This document shows positions 47,724-59,249 of a stretch of DNA of 64,000 nt, in pieces. The stretch lies in assembly GCA_036320915.1 (NCBI GenBank), contig JAXBDG010000016.1, positions 434,001 to 498,000 of the forward strand, written 5' to 3'. Positions within the stretch are counted from its first letter, which is position 1. The number at the start of each line of letters is the position of its first letter. The stretch comes from Linnemannia elongata. Lineage: Eukaryota; Mortierellomycota; Mortierellomycetes; Mortierellales; Mortierellaceae. The translations under genes were made by a program, and so were the position numbers. The notes below the pieces were generated by a model. That model was not told the DNA's origin. It worked only from the letters and a program-made list of their open reading frames with translations, and did not search any database.

Positions 47724-49652
47724 TAGATAGCTATAGGCACATCGCATAGTTGAAATCTGAATAATTCTAAGTTCACTTGCTCGAGCAACGTGTTTGCTTC
47801 ACGCCCGGTGACGGACACCGTCAAACTCCATAAGCGCATAGTCGATAACTTTGTTTTACATCGACTACCTTTGTCGAGAGCTCTGGCTTTGATGCGATCG
47901 CCAATTGCGGCCTAGGCTCTCTACACCCGAGACGGACGTCCTGCAGCAGTGTTAGTAAGAATATGATGTCAGAGCAGGATGACGCGAATTCAGGAAAAGG
48001 TAAAAGCGCGAGGGCGTAGTTGCAACATCTGATTGGTCGATTTTCCCGCATGGTGATGGTGATTGCTGCGATTAATCGTTGAAGATGCAAGTACAACGCG
48101 AACTTTTCATGAACTTATCCTTTCCCTTTATCCTTCCCTTCTTTCTATTCTCACGTCTCCTCCCGTCTTCATTCGTATCTCTTTTTTCACACTCACCCAT
48201 CACCCAACGTTGACAACGCAGTTATTGCCACCTGTTCACAACCCAGTACTCACCACACACGCTCTCCCTTCTATCGTCTTTACACACCAACAACAACACC
48301 TCACTTCAACAACCACACCTCTTCTTGTGCAGAGACAACCTGAAATGAAAAAAAAAAACTGATTCAGGTTCGTTGCATGGCTTGGTCATTAGGAATGTAA
48401 TCAGCTTTCATGATTTCAGCAGCTGTCAAAGGTCATTGCTAACTTTTTGCTCATTCTTGAACATTCAATAGGCGCTCACAGCACAGTTCCCTTGAAACCA
48501 GAAACCTCATTCGGACCAACTTCGAGAAGAGCTCTCACCTCGCTACTTAAGGTATGTATCTCTTCTACTCGATCGGCTGTGGTAAGGAAAACATGCCCGG
48601 AGCCCAGGTAGACTGTCCAGAGATGAAGATGGACTAAAACAAGCTTGCCTGTTGCCACCAACCTAGTGTCCTTGATCCGTGCATTGTCTGTCTCTGACTG
48701 ACCGGGCAGAAGGAAAAAAGATAAGAAGCAGAAAGTCGGAGAAATAGAGAGGACAGAATATATGCATAGATCAAGTTAGTAGAAGAAGCAGAAAGTCGGA
48801 GAAATAGAGAGGACACAATATATGCATAGATCAAGTTAGTAGAAGAAGCATAGTAAAATTAAATAAGCAATAAAGGAAAGCTTGGGTTTGTCATCTCGAC
48901 CGGCAAAGGAAACTGAATGACAAACGACCATGTCCAAATGGGGCTCGCAATTGCCGAATGGGCGGGAAACAGGGTTGATAGAAAACAGCTCAACACACCC
49001 TCCAAACTTTTAATTGTCTTATTTTTTTTTTGAGCATTCACACCCCGCAGCATAGTTCCTTTGATCGTCATCAACAGACAAGGTAGACAACACACAATTG
49101 AGAGCAACCAAGTATGACACCCAATCGCAGTAGTGGGGGCATTTCGCCCTCACTTTGCTTGGTTGAAGGAAGGCCCCTGAAAAAGGAAAACCTTCCGAGT
49201 GCTTATTTTGCTTGTGCGCAGCATTGACAAAAGAAACGGTACTCAACACTTTTTTTTGCGGCGAAGGAGGTGAAATTATAAAGAATCATCCAATTGAAAA
49301 GAGCAGCAAGGCAGGGTGGATCTCCAGCTACTGTCATGGCTCCATCTATGAGCTGGCATTGAGAAGTAAGGATCGCATCCTTTTCGGGCAGCTTCTCTCG
49401 TAGGATCTTGTGTGTTGTTTTTATGAGTGCTTGATGGCGTTGGATGGGCTCATCTCTTTCAGATCAACATTCAATTTCGCATAAATAGCCAACCTACTGC
49501 CTCATTTTTTTTCTGTCTCTTACTCATCAAAATTCGTCAATCAACTCTCCTTCTCCACTCTCACTCTCACTCTCACTCTCACACAAAAAAAATAACCTCA
49601 TCCACCTTTCTTCTCCACTCTCAGTCTCTCGCTCACCTCTATTCCTGAAAAA
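47724..49652. other. Spacer before GST paralogue 3
   Basis: Contains a 60-base tandem duplication (48724–48843), a minus-strand open frame at 48476–48661 with mixed composition but no start context or partner exon, and the CT-rich leader of the next GST gene. No gene can be supported. Confidence 0.5.
48724..48843 (+). repeat. 60-base tandem repeat, two copies
   Basis: Copies at 48724–48783 and 48784–48843 differ at one base internally (GGACAGAATA against GGACACAATA). A short partial third copy (AGAAGCA) follows. It does not lie in a recognised gene. Confidence 0.9.
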
Positions 49653-50714
49653 ATGACTGGACCATCCGCGTCAAACTCAGATCTGATCCTGGCTAAGGAA
49701 AACGTCCACCATTTGACCTATTTCCCCTTCCATGGCCTTGCTGGTTGCATCCGTACCACCTTGGTCCTCTCGGGCGAACCCTACGAGAACCACATCCTCT
49801 CCTTCAGAGTATGGCATAATTTTTTTTGTGCGGGTCGACACAGTCGGACGACTTTTCTCCATGTTAACATGTACAATTGCTTTTCTTCCCGCTTGCTGAC
49901 CATTAGGAATGGATGACCCAGAAGCCACTGACGCCCTTTGGACATATCCCCATTCTCCGCGAAGAGACCAAATGCGGCAAGGTATACTGTCAATCATTTT
50001 CTACTCATGTCGACTCGATAGCCATTCCCCCTTCTCACCTAGCTCCTCGCCCCTTCTCCTACTTCTCCACCCCTCTACCAGTCCTTTGAAATAGCGGAGA
50101 TATCTGCCATCGAATTCTTCCTCGCAAAGCGCGCGGGCAACCTGCTTGGAAAGGACTTTTGGGAAGAATCCCAGATCAGGATGTTCCACTCTTCTACCCA
50201 CGCTCTCATTACCTTCCTCGTCCACACCATCGTTCAGTCCCCCCAGTCCGATCGCGCCGCCTTCTTGGCCAGGTTCAAGAAGACCAATTTGCCACAGTGG
50301 GTCAAGTCCCATGAGAAGTATTTGGTTGCTAATGGGTCGAATGGACACTACGTTGGAGACCAGGTAAGGCGTTTTTCCTCTTGTTGTTGTTTTTGACTCT
50401 TGGACTGCCCTGAAAGTTTATCATGTTCTTTCTCGCCGGAGTACCTTGACCAACCAAGCAATGAACTCAACCTATGTTATTCCTGTCATGTTCCATAGTT
50501 GTCAATTGCGGATATCAAGACGGCGTCGGTGATCGAGCATTTGATTAACCTGACCAGTGGAGAAGGAGAAACACCCCTGATCTCAGAAGATTTGACCCCT
50601 GCCATCATGGCCGTGAAGAACAACCTCGAGAAGAACCCTCAGTATGCAGAATGGAAGGCTTCGCAGCAGTACCAAGAGTTCACCGGTGGCAACCTTGGAT
50701 TCTTTGGTTTCTAA
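49653..50714 (+). CDS. Glutathione S-transferase, sigma-like, paralogue 3
   Basis: Four exons (49653–49808, 49907–49981, 50082–50363, 50499–50714) give 242 residues. Motifs match the other two: HLTYFPFHGLAGCIRTTLVL with the glutathione-site Tyr, FGHIPILREE with the cis-Pro, FEIAEISAIEFFLA, and GHYVGDQLSIADIKTASVI. It has an extra intron, between GK and SFEIAE, that the other two lack. It is the most diverged of the three and is separated from them by 9 kb with three accessory genes. ATAAATAG near 49481–49488 may be its TATA element. Confidence 0.9.
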
Positions 50715-50938
50715 ATATCCAAGCTCTGATAGAAACGAAACGTAGATAAAGCTCTTGGCGTGTCCCTGAATATATCCAACGTAAACGCAGATGTTTGGTG
50801 AATAAGTGGAGTTTTAATTAGTCTGGTACATGGTATTGAGTTGTTTGGTCGAAGTGGCGATACAACAAAAAAAAGTAAATCCGGCTCCCGCTCCCGATCC
50901 TGCTTCCTCCAAATCCTGAAAGTCGAGCAATTATGGCC

Positions 50939-52417
50939 TTAAGAGAGTCCGCAGATGGAAAGCTCCCTCATCTGCTGTAAGATGCCATCCGCAGCCGCCT
51001 CCAGCTCATAGCCCTCCGTCTCGGGTGGGAAGAACTGTCTCAATCCCTCCAACGTGTTATGGGCGTCCTGTGCAAAGCTCAACTGACTCTTGACAACGGC
51101 CTCAAACGAAGGGTCCAGGTACGCCACTCTTGAATCGACAATCTTGGGCAGCTCAGACGTCAATTGGGCGTTCATGGTTTCATAAGCCTCCCTCAAGGCG
51201 TTGGCTTCATGTTCCGCGCGGGGCAGTTTCGTAGAGTCCTCTGAGGGCTTCTCGACCAGCTTGCGGACTTTTGAGCGGGCGGCATCATAGTCGAGGAGCT
51301 TCTTGTTGCGACGACGCATGGCCTCGTTGATCTCGGGAAAGTAGGATGCATATCTACCAATGGGTTCCAGCACTGCTATCCTGTACGCAGTATCCTATCA
51401 AGCACAGTAAAAATCAAAATGTCAGGGGGTTGTGGATCCAGAGTGTGCTAATTTTGATCCTCCTGGGCATGTCCTTTTGTCTTCACGCAAGGTGGCCTCT
51501 CGGAGATTGAATACGACACAACTAAATGGTACTTTTCGAGAGAACGAGGGGTAGAGTGAAATACTCCAAGTTGCTTATACGGATTAAGCATTGTAGGCAG
51601 AATATGTCTCTTTGCTACATACCAATTCGTCCTGGGCCTGCTGCTCCAGTTTTCCAACGGCCTCCTTGTACTTGACACCGTAGACACCCATAGGTGCTCC
51701 ATCGTCATAGAATTGGTCAATTGTCGAGGCAATCTTCAATTGTGATCCCGTCATACCTACACATACAACGATATTTTCAGGTTAGGTTTTTGGTCTCGTC
51801 ATCGTGTGCTTTTTTTGTGTCTGTTGGCTTGGCAAAGGAGTAGAAGGATTCAAGAAGGGGTACAGCCGTCCGGTAGTGTCATAAGGTGGCGTTTTCGATT
51901 TTTGGTATGTTGGTGAGCAGGGGGGGACACACAACAACGAGAGTTCGTTATGTATGTCGTTGGGTTGAATTGTTGGTTGGAAGTGGTTGCTGTGAACACC
52001 CTTACTTTTGACAGACTGAGAGTATCCCATAGCTTCCTTGTGCAGCCTCTCGACCTTTTGATCCAAGCTGTAAGTTGAAAGAAAGAAAACGTTGGTGGTC
52101 AGTAAGAGAATGGTGCTAAACGAAGAAGAGTATGATTCTCGTGATTGGGTGGACGTCTGTGGAGAGGCTAGGTACCTCTTGAAGCGGCGTTCCTCTTCCT
52201 CGAATTCGCGGTCGGTAGTTCTATCCAGACCTCCAGTCTTAGAGCGGACGGAGGTAGTTGCCCGGTTGAGGTTCTTCTTAAATCCTGACCTATGTATGAT
52301 TAAGGAGGGAGGAGGACAAGTGGGCGACGGTTGTTAGTTGGTGATAACGTGAAGAGTGTCGAGATTAGGGTATGACGCGAGCGTGAGCGAGTTGTTACGT
52401 GGTCTTTACCAACTCAT
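50939..52417 (-). CDS. hob3: BAR-domain protein Hob3/Rvs161 (amphiphysin family)
   Basis: Five exons on the minus strand (52417–52410, 52289–52176, 52067–52006, 51756–51623, 51394–50939) make 257 residues, close to Hob3 (about 265). The first exon is only 8 bases (M-S-W split). The protein begins MSWSGFKKNLNRAT and runs through TGGLDRTTDREFEEEERRFK, then the BAR helices, with LEPIGRYASYFPEINEAMRR, DYDAARSKVRKLVEKPSED, ELPKIVDSRVAYLDPSFEA; these are hallmark Rvs161/Hob3 sequences. There is no SH3 domain, as expected for the Rvs161 half of the heterodimer with Rvs167/Hob1. It bends membranes at endocytic sites and organises actin and Cdc42 signalling. The gene reads away from the PP5 gene with a shared upstream region. 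Confidence 0.95.
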
Positions 52418-52822
52418 GGCTGATGTGTATATGTGTTGTTGTGGGAGTTGAGTGTGGGTGAGTGAGAGAATAGGGAGGTGGTGATGTGTGTGAGTAGAAG
52501 TGAGCAGTTGATGAAAGTGCTTGATAAGGAACGAAGGAGGAGTCGGTTGATGAAGAGTACAACGCAAGAAAAAGAACAAAAGGTGGGCTGGACTGGCTGT
52601 GTGAAAAATGAAGAGAGGGGCAAAGTCGGTGCAAAGGACAACGACAGAGAGAGCGAGAAGGAAGAATAATCGATCGCATGGCCTGCCAAATCGATTTGCC
52701 ACCGAATGGAATCCAAGCGAACGAAAAGAAGGCCACCGAAAAATCAGATAAATAGAAAAGGCACAGGCAAAGTGACAGACAGGCACGCACCGTAAAGATA
52801 GGATCCACAGGCCCAAACGAGC

Positions 52823-52872
<50 letters not shown>

Positions 52873-52972
52873 TTTCTTTCCCTTTCCTCTTCTCATCTCA
52901 TCTCTTCTCTTCTCCTTCCTCCTCCCTCCCTCCTCTTCCTCTTTCTCCTCCTCCTCTCACTCCACTCTTTTG
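52418..52972. other. Divergent promoter region, Hob3 and PP5
   Basis: Both genes start from this 555-base region. It holds a 45-base T run (52827–52871), the longest homopolymer noted in the window, followed by a pure C/T leader up to the PP5 start. Poly(dT) tracts of this kind exclude nucleosomes, so a promoter role is plausible. Confidence 0.55.
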
Positions 52973-53862
52973 ATGACCATGACCACCCCAGTTTCCGAAC
53001 AGGACATCGCACGGGCAAACGCCATCAAGGAAGAAGCCAACGTTCTCTTCGCTAGTACGTTTACTTCACATGCACTGTCGCCTCTACCTATTGTCACAAC
53101 CCAGTGTTGTTGTTGCAGCAGATTCAGACGTTAATTCAGAGTCTGATCTAACGAATCACTTGCTCCATCCTTGAATTTTTACTGATTAGACAAGAAGTAT
53201 GACGAGGCTGTTGAAAAGTACACTGAGGCTATCGAGGTCAACCCCAACGTAGCTGCCTTCTACGCCAACAGAGCTTTTGCCCACACCAAGCTGGAGGCCT
53301 ATGGTGCCGCCATTCTGTAAGCAGCACATACTCACTCACCGACATTCGACTGACAGCAGCACATTCAGCCAAAGGAAGATCATGATGAACACAGGGACTC
53401 ACATCTGCTATTTTTTTTGTTGATCTTGATCTGGGTTAGTGATGGAGACAAGGCAGTGGAGGTTGACCCAAAGTACGCCAAGGGATACTATCGTCGTGGA
53501 GTCGGAAAGTACGCCCTCGCCCGCTATAAGGAGGCTGCTAAGGATTTTAGAATTGTGCTCAAGTTTGCGCCCAACGACAAGGACGCCAAACTCAAGCTGG
53601 ACGACTGCGACAAGACCGTCGCCAGGATGGCTTTTGAGAAGGCAATTGCTTCCAACGAGGTCGTCAAGAAGGTCTCTGACTCGATCGACACACAGTCCAT
53701 CATCGTCGAGGACTCTTATGATGGCGTCAGAATCGATGACGGCAAGGTCACCAAGGAGTTTGTCGATGACATGATTGAGCGCTTTGTCAACCAGAAAAAG
53801 ATCCATCGTCGCTACGCATACGAGGTAACTTTCTCTCCCGATCGTAGTGTTTGCGCACACGT

Positions 53863-53902
<40 letters not shown>

Positions 53903-55213
53903 GGTTTATTGTTATTGTGCTTTCAAATATCAGGCGGACGATCAGGGACAGGGGCAGGCGCAAGACTCAGGAACAAGAACAAGGATCATATAAGCACTCA
54001 AGCACAGACTCTCCAGCCCAATCCAGTCAGCACGCATGATTTTTTTCTTCAGTGGAGGTTAAGTATCGGAAACCAACCTTCATTTTCTTTTTTCTTTTTG
54101 ACCATCATCTCTTAGATTATTCTCCAGGCGAGAAAGTACTTTATGGAGCAGGCTTCGCTGGTCGACGTCGAGATTCCAAAGGACCACAAGCTAACTATCT
54201 GCGGAGATGTTCATGGACAGTTCTACGACTTTAACAACATCTTCAAACTCAATGGCCGCCCCTCAGAGACTCACGCCTACCTCTTTAACGGTGATTTCGT
54301 CGACCGTGGCAGCTTCTCGCTTGAGATCATCTTGACCCTCTTTGCCTATAAGCTGCTCTACCCCACAGGAATGTACCTCACACGCGGCAACCATGAGACG
54401 GACGACATGAACAAGGTCTATGGTTTTGAGGACGAGGTCAAGGCCAAGTTCTCAGAGACCATGTTCAAGATGTTCTCTGAGACCTTTGCCACCTTGCCTT
54501 TGGCTCACTTGGTCCAGAAGAAGATTTTCGTCGTCCACGGCGGATTGAGCTCAAGAGACGACGTTACATTGGAGGAGATTCGCAACATTGACCGCATCGC
54601 CAAGGGCCAGCCTGGACAGGGAGGTTTGATGTCAGAGTTGCTCTGGGCTGATCCCCAGTTCTTGCCAGGACGGAGTCCTAGTGCCCGTGGTGTTGGACAG
54701 AAGTTTGGACCTGATGTCACCGAAAACTTCTGCAAGATGAACGACATTGGTACGTTTTTGACTTGTTCAAATTTATAACAAGGTTTTGTGCTTTGGTTAC
54801 GGTTAATGAACGTGCGGTTGATATTAACTTCTGCATGTTTGCTATTGTTGTAGATATGGTTATTCGAAGCCACGAAGTCAAGCATCAGGGTTACCAAGTG
54901 GAGCACAATGGACGCTGCGTCACCATCTTCTCAGCTCCCAACTACTGGTACGACGTCTACTCATGGAATCGCTTTCGTGCCTACAATGTGATTATTCGCT
55001 TGGACAGCTTTCACTTCAATTGCACTCATGCTAATCTCTATATTGTATTTTTATGTCCTTTGCTCTATTAGTGATTCGGTTGGAAATAAGGGAGCGTATA
55101 TTAATGTGACACCCGAGACGGAAAAGGGATACAAGCTGGACTATGTTCAGTTTGACGCTGTGGAGCACCCCAAGACACAACCCTACTCCAACAAGTTCCG
55201 AGGAGGATTCTGA
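52973..55213 (+). CDS. Serine/threonine protein phosphatase 5 (TPR–PP2Ac)
   Basis: Six exons (52973–53054, 53190–53316, 53440–53824, 54116–54749, 54854–54947, 55072–55213) give 487 residues (human PP5, 499). Residues about 10–125 are three TPR motifs ([60 protein letters not shown]) that bind Hsp90. The phosphatase domain has all metal and catalytic motifs: GDVHGQ, GDFVDRG, RGNHE, HGGLSS, then [10 protein letters not shown] and [16 protein letters not shown], with the C-terminal NKFRGGF. It dephosphorylates Hsp90/Cdc37 and client kinases or receptors, in cytosol and nucleus. Intron 3 has a 36-base T run (53866–53901). A second ATG at 52979 has better context, so the first two residues are uncertain. 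Confidence 0.95.
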
Positions 55214-55825
55214 AGCGAGGCTGTCAGGATTATCACCATCTTGGCACTTGTTCTGTTGACGCGATATCTCCTCCTCCAACTGAACATCGGAAGCCCAGTT
55301 TTTACTTCTTTTGCTCCTTCAACATCCTCCTCGTCCCTTTTCTCGACTCTTGACTTTGCACCCCTTTACGCCCTCGTGAATGGGGGTTAGTTTTCCGTGA
55401 TAACCTGCACCAACCGACCACTTGCGACTACACCCTTCAGACGGACAGACGGACTGCAGGAAATAGACGGGAGCAATGACGGGAGGATCACAGGTAGTAG
55501 GAGGGTAGACTGTAGCTATTATTTGGAGAGGAAGCACTATAAAATAAACATAAAGAAAGAGTAAAAAAAGTACAACACGGCATGTAATGACTGCGGATCG
55601 AAGTGGACCCTATCTATGTCTGTTCTGAGTCCGTTTTTCCCATTTTCGGAGTGAGCGCTGACATGCATGCAAGCCACGGTGGGAAATTTCAAACTGATCG
55701 AATCATTCAAAAGGAGCCAAGGGAAAAATGGTGCTGTTACTTCTCTTCTCTTTACCACACCTTCTTCCTCCTTTCACTTTTTTTTCTTTAAACCACGCAA
55801 CAACTCCCCGCCAACCTTATAAATA
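55214..55825. other. Spacer between PP5 and FUN14 genes
   Basis: 3' side of PP5 and promoter of the FUN14-family gene. TATAAATA occurs directly before the FUN14 ATG, too close for a TATA box unless the real start is further down. No gene was seen. Confidence 0.5.
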
Positions 55826-57275
55826 ATGCTCGCACACTCGATCCGTCCGGTCGCCATGCTCAGGACCACCATCCGCCACATCCCCTCTGTCGGGCCATCG
55901 ACCTTTCTTCGTCAACAGGCAACCCACCAGTCTCGATTCGCGTCCTCATCAGGAGCCGCTGTCTGTAAGTCAATGGCAACCTCTTGACATAGCAACCAAG
56001 GGAGCACAATACAAACTTGGACAAGACCGACCGAAACACTGTGCGTTTCTAAACCTTCCATTCCCCATGGAGCAACAGTTTTTGCTAATGTTCAGTTTTG
56101 TCGAATCCGACTGCTGGATTGATAGCACACCCTTCCTCTCTTTCACGCGGAACTATCAGCTAACATAGTCGCTACACTTTTCTTTTCTTACTTCTTTCAA
56201 TTCTGCCCATAGTCCAGAGACCGTCGGTCTTCCAGACATCAGCGTTGAATGCAGCGTTCAAGTCAGCAGCAGCAGGAGGTGTCGCATCCAGGACAATGAT
56301 CGGTGCAGGAGCTGCAACTACTTGTCTTGTTGGACCCTTGATCTACTCCCGATCCATGATGGCGTCCTCTATGTCGAGCAGTAGCTCGTTACTCGCACCC
56401 AGGGTTGCTCACTGTGCCGCTGCACCACGTAAGTTTGAGTGTCTTGGCAAGCTTTGGTAGTTGAGTTATCCTGATGACAGCAGAGAGGGGAAGTGAAGGA
56501 CGACCAGTAAGAATAGGATGGGGAGGAAGACAGAACAGGAGTTTGGCAATTAAGACGTCATTGGTGAAAATGGTGAACGGATCGGGTATGTGTATGGGGT
56601 ATCCTCAGCGACATACCAGATAGTTACCTGTCATTCCCTTTGTGGGGCGCGATCGGTGTGGATCGCGAACTGGCGCAATTGAGTCGTGGGACTGTCATCT
56701 GAGGACAGATTTGCTAATGCGATCATTTTTTTTTTTTTTTTTTTTTTTTTGGCAAAATTAGTTGGCACCCGCTATGACGACTGTAAGTGCCACAGGACGT
56801 TGACTAGCTGGAAGGAGCGATTGTTTTTCTAATTGAATGCCGGGGGTTCAGAAAAGCACGGAAGGGCCATTTAATTCTCAGTACTAACAACCACCTTATC
56901 ACGTATCTACACTTTATCTCTCGACCAGACGGATTGAAGAAAGAACCCCTGATTAACAGCAAAGAATTGACGTTCGGAACAGCAATGGGACTCTGCTCAG
57001 GATATCTCTTCAAGAAACTGGGCAAACTCATGATGCTGGTCGTCGGTCTCGGCTTCGTCTCTCTTCAGTTGTTAGTCAACTCGGGATACGTCCAAGTGAA
57101 CTGGAAGAAAATTGAGGGCAAGTTTGTGGATCAGTTTGATGTGGATCGGGATGGAAAAGTGACAGTCAATGATGCTAAGCATGGGTTCAGGTGGTTGATG
57201 AACTTGTTGACAACGAACTTCCAGTTCAAGTCTACTTTTGTCGGAGGTTTCGTCCTTGGTTTCAAGCATGGATAG
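55826..57275 (+). CDS. FUN14-family mitochondrial membrane protein
   Basis: Four exons (55826–55964, 56213–56428, 56762–56782, 56929–57275) join in frame to 240 residues. The N-terminal 120 residues are Arg/Ser/Ala-rich and basic, like a mitochondrial targeting region, with a hydrophobic patch (GAGAATTCLVGPLIY). The C-terminal half is the FUN14 domain: ELTFGTAMGLCSGYLFKKLG, then MMLVVGLGFVSLQLLVNSGY with the membrane span, VNWKKIEGKF, and a closing TTNFQFKSTFVGGFVLGFKHG-like end. Animal FUNDC1 is an outer-membrane mitophagy receptor; fungal roles are less clear. A 21-base micro-exon (LGTRYDDY, partly) is needed to keep the frame and sits just after a 25-base T run (56726–56750). A DVDRDGKVTVND loop near residue 190 resembles an EF-hand calcium loop. 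Confidence 0.85.
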
Positions 57276-57982
57276 AGAAGTAATGGTATCAACTTCGCTT
57301 TTGAATAGAAACGACCTGTCAATAATAGCAACTCAATTACTCAACAATATTATCAAAAAATATATGCTATGAAAGAAATGTGACATTGGTATGAAAACGT
57401 AAGGGGTATATTGCATCAAAGATCAATGTCTTCATCTTCCTCGTCTTTGCTTTTTGTCGATTGGTTTGCTCGTCCTCGCCCCTATCACCTTCACCAGCAA
57501 CATCATTGCCATCACCACCCTCGCCCCGCCCACGTGTTCCTGCGCTGCTCCTTCCTGTGCTTCTTCTCCTTGTAAAACGCAGGAGCAGAAACAGGAGCAA
57601 AAATAGGAGCTCGTAGGGCATATTACTTGGACGCCGGTGATTCGTTCCCGATCCCGGTCCCGATGCAGAGGTTCCGCCGCCTTGGGTAATCCAACTCCTG
57701 GACCGAATAGAGTCGGACAGCCGGAGAAGTAGACACGGGGCAGCGGGGGTGACCATGGCGAGAGCGGATAGGTAGAGTGTTGGATGCCTTCGTAGCGGGT
57801 TCGCTTTGAGCTAAAAGATTGGGTTCAATGACTTGTCCGTCTTTATTTTCTCTTTATTACAGCCAAAAACAGCAAGCGTATCTTACCTAACCCACAAATC
57901 ACAACACACAACCAGTCTCCTCCTATCCTTGCGCCTTTCATCACTACCCAAAGAAAGCCACTCCAGACAGCCAACATGGTCA
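57276..57982. other. Spacer with an uncertain minus-strand frame
   Basis: A minus-strand open frame of 129 codons with an ATG at 57756 runs to 57367. It mixes Arg/Gly-rich and Leu/Phe-rich stretches, and no family is recognisable. Other frames across the same DNA are equally open, so I do not call a gene. Confidence 0.4.
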
Positions 57983-58792
57983 ATGCCAGAAAAAAAACGT
58001 ATAGGATGCGACAATTGTGCCAAACTGTTTCCTCGAGAAACCCGGAGGAAGCCACTCTCAGTTCGAGTTACAAGGTCTGGCGAATCGAAGTCACGCCTTC
58101 TCTACCTTGAGTGCAGACGCGGTGAATTCGACGCTAACCGGGGGTCACTCCCCACAGCCGTCGATGAGTACACCGACCCCATCAACAGGGCCATCATCTT
58201 GCCTCGAATCACTCATTTCGAAGCGAGAGAGAAGTACTGTGTGCAGCACGCAAGACTCAGGTCCTATCGGACCAATCTGGCACTCCCTGTTCAAGTGTCC
58301 TTGACCTTTGGCCGCACCCACCTCTATAAGGAACAGAACATTGTCGTTCTGGCTCGCCGTATGTACGGAGCCGATGTCGAGGTCGCGAACGCCCGCAAGG
58401 TGTTTGTTCAACCTGGAGACAAGGTCCGGCAGGTCCCTTTGGGACCTATCCGCGAAAGAAGAAACTTCATCCGTCAGGCTTTCTGGGAGTTTGGTATTTT
58501 TGCTACGCTGGAACAGTCGTTGGTCCATAGATTTGTTGAGTGTAGTGAAGGTGACCTGCACCAGCTCGTCTCCCGCTTTTGTTGCTTGGTTGGCATGCCC
58601 TTTCTCTACCCTCTTCACTTTCTTTTTTTGATTCCCTTTTCTCTCCCCACACCAACTATTTTTTTGGCAATTGATTTTCTGTCGCTCGTCTGATATGAAC
58701 AAAGAAAATACGGACACCGTAACATAAGAGATGACTGGGAGGGTCATCCACTCCGATGCATGCACAAGGACACAGAGGGCACTTGTAAATGA
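57983..58792 (+). CDS. Unrecognised protein with Cys/His pairs
   Basis: The frame from ATG 57983 has strongly gene-like codon use (wobble C/G) for about 190 codons. Its first part has IGCDNCAKLFPRETRRK with a CxxC pair, then LLYLECRRGEFDAN and KYCVQHARLRSYRTN; the middle is charged and helical (KEQNIVVLARRMYGADVEV; PIRERRNFIRQAFWEFGIF). After VECSE the frame turns into a hydrophobic, intron-like stretch, and a downstream segment, DWEGHPLRCMHKDTEGTCK then stop, joins in phase if exons are 57983–58550 and 58731–58792 (209 residues). The splice sites are weak (GTGACC donor, GAG acceptor), so the end is tentative; without splicing the frame would stop at 58693. CxxC plus CMH…C suggests metal binding, but I recognise no family. 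Function unknown. Confidence 0.5.
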
Positions 58793-59249
58793 ATAGCTCG
58801 TTTTTTTTTTACTCTACGCCTTGAGCCTGACAAAAATTAATTGGTGGCGTTGGGCAGCGAGACGCCAATACAACAGGCAAACACGAGCAGAGGGGGACCA
58901 AGAAATTGTTGAGAACAGGATGATCACATCGAGTGTTGTGGAGAGTGAGTCGCTTTTCACCATTGGTAGAGCATTATTTTAGCGGGAGGCAGTCCCGACT
59001 GAATGGACATATATAGCGATTGAATAGAAGAAATTGTCAGTTAGTGGCTTAGAATTAATCGGGCAGTTTTTTGGGTCTTTCCAGGGAATAGCTGACAGCC
59101 CGGCAGGGGAAAAAAAATAAAATAGCCACACAAGGGATATGGCGAACCACATATGGGCGCGTTTCCTAACTTCCTCATTCTGCATTGCTTCACAGATTCA
59201 TAACATCACTTTACACTTATTTCCAGCCGTGGTACTCATCCTCATCCTC
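58793..59249. other. Upstream region of the Crypton gene
   Basis: The left boundary of the transposon probably lies here. Cryptons lack inverted repeats and I could not identify the short direct repeats that would mark the edge. Confidence 0.45.

Noticed and set aside
48476..48661. Minus-strand frame with mixed, protein-like composition
   Set aside because: Short, without partner exons or start context; possibly an old fragment, but not supportable as a gene.
57367..57756. Minus-strand open frame of 129 codons starting MVTPAAPCLLLRL
   Set aside because: Composition changes abruptly, other frames on the same strand are equally open, and no family or clear splice structure was found.
58145..58765. 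Minus-strand frame of 206 codons opposite the unknown Cys/His gene
   Set aside because: The plus strand has the better codon bias and motifs; the minus frame is a shadow.
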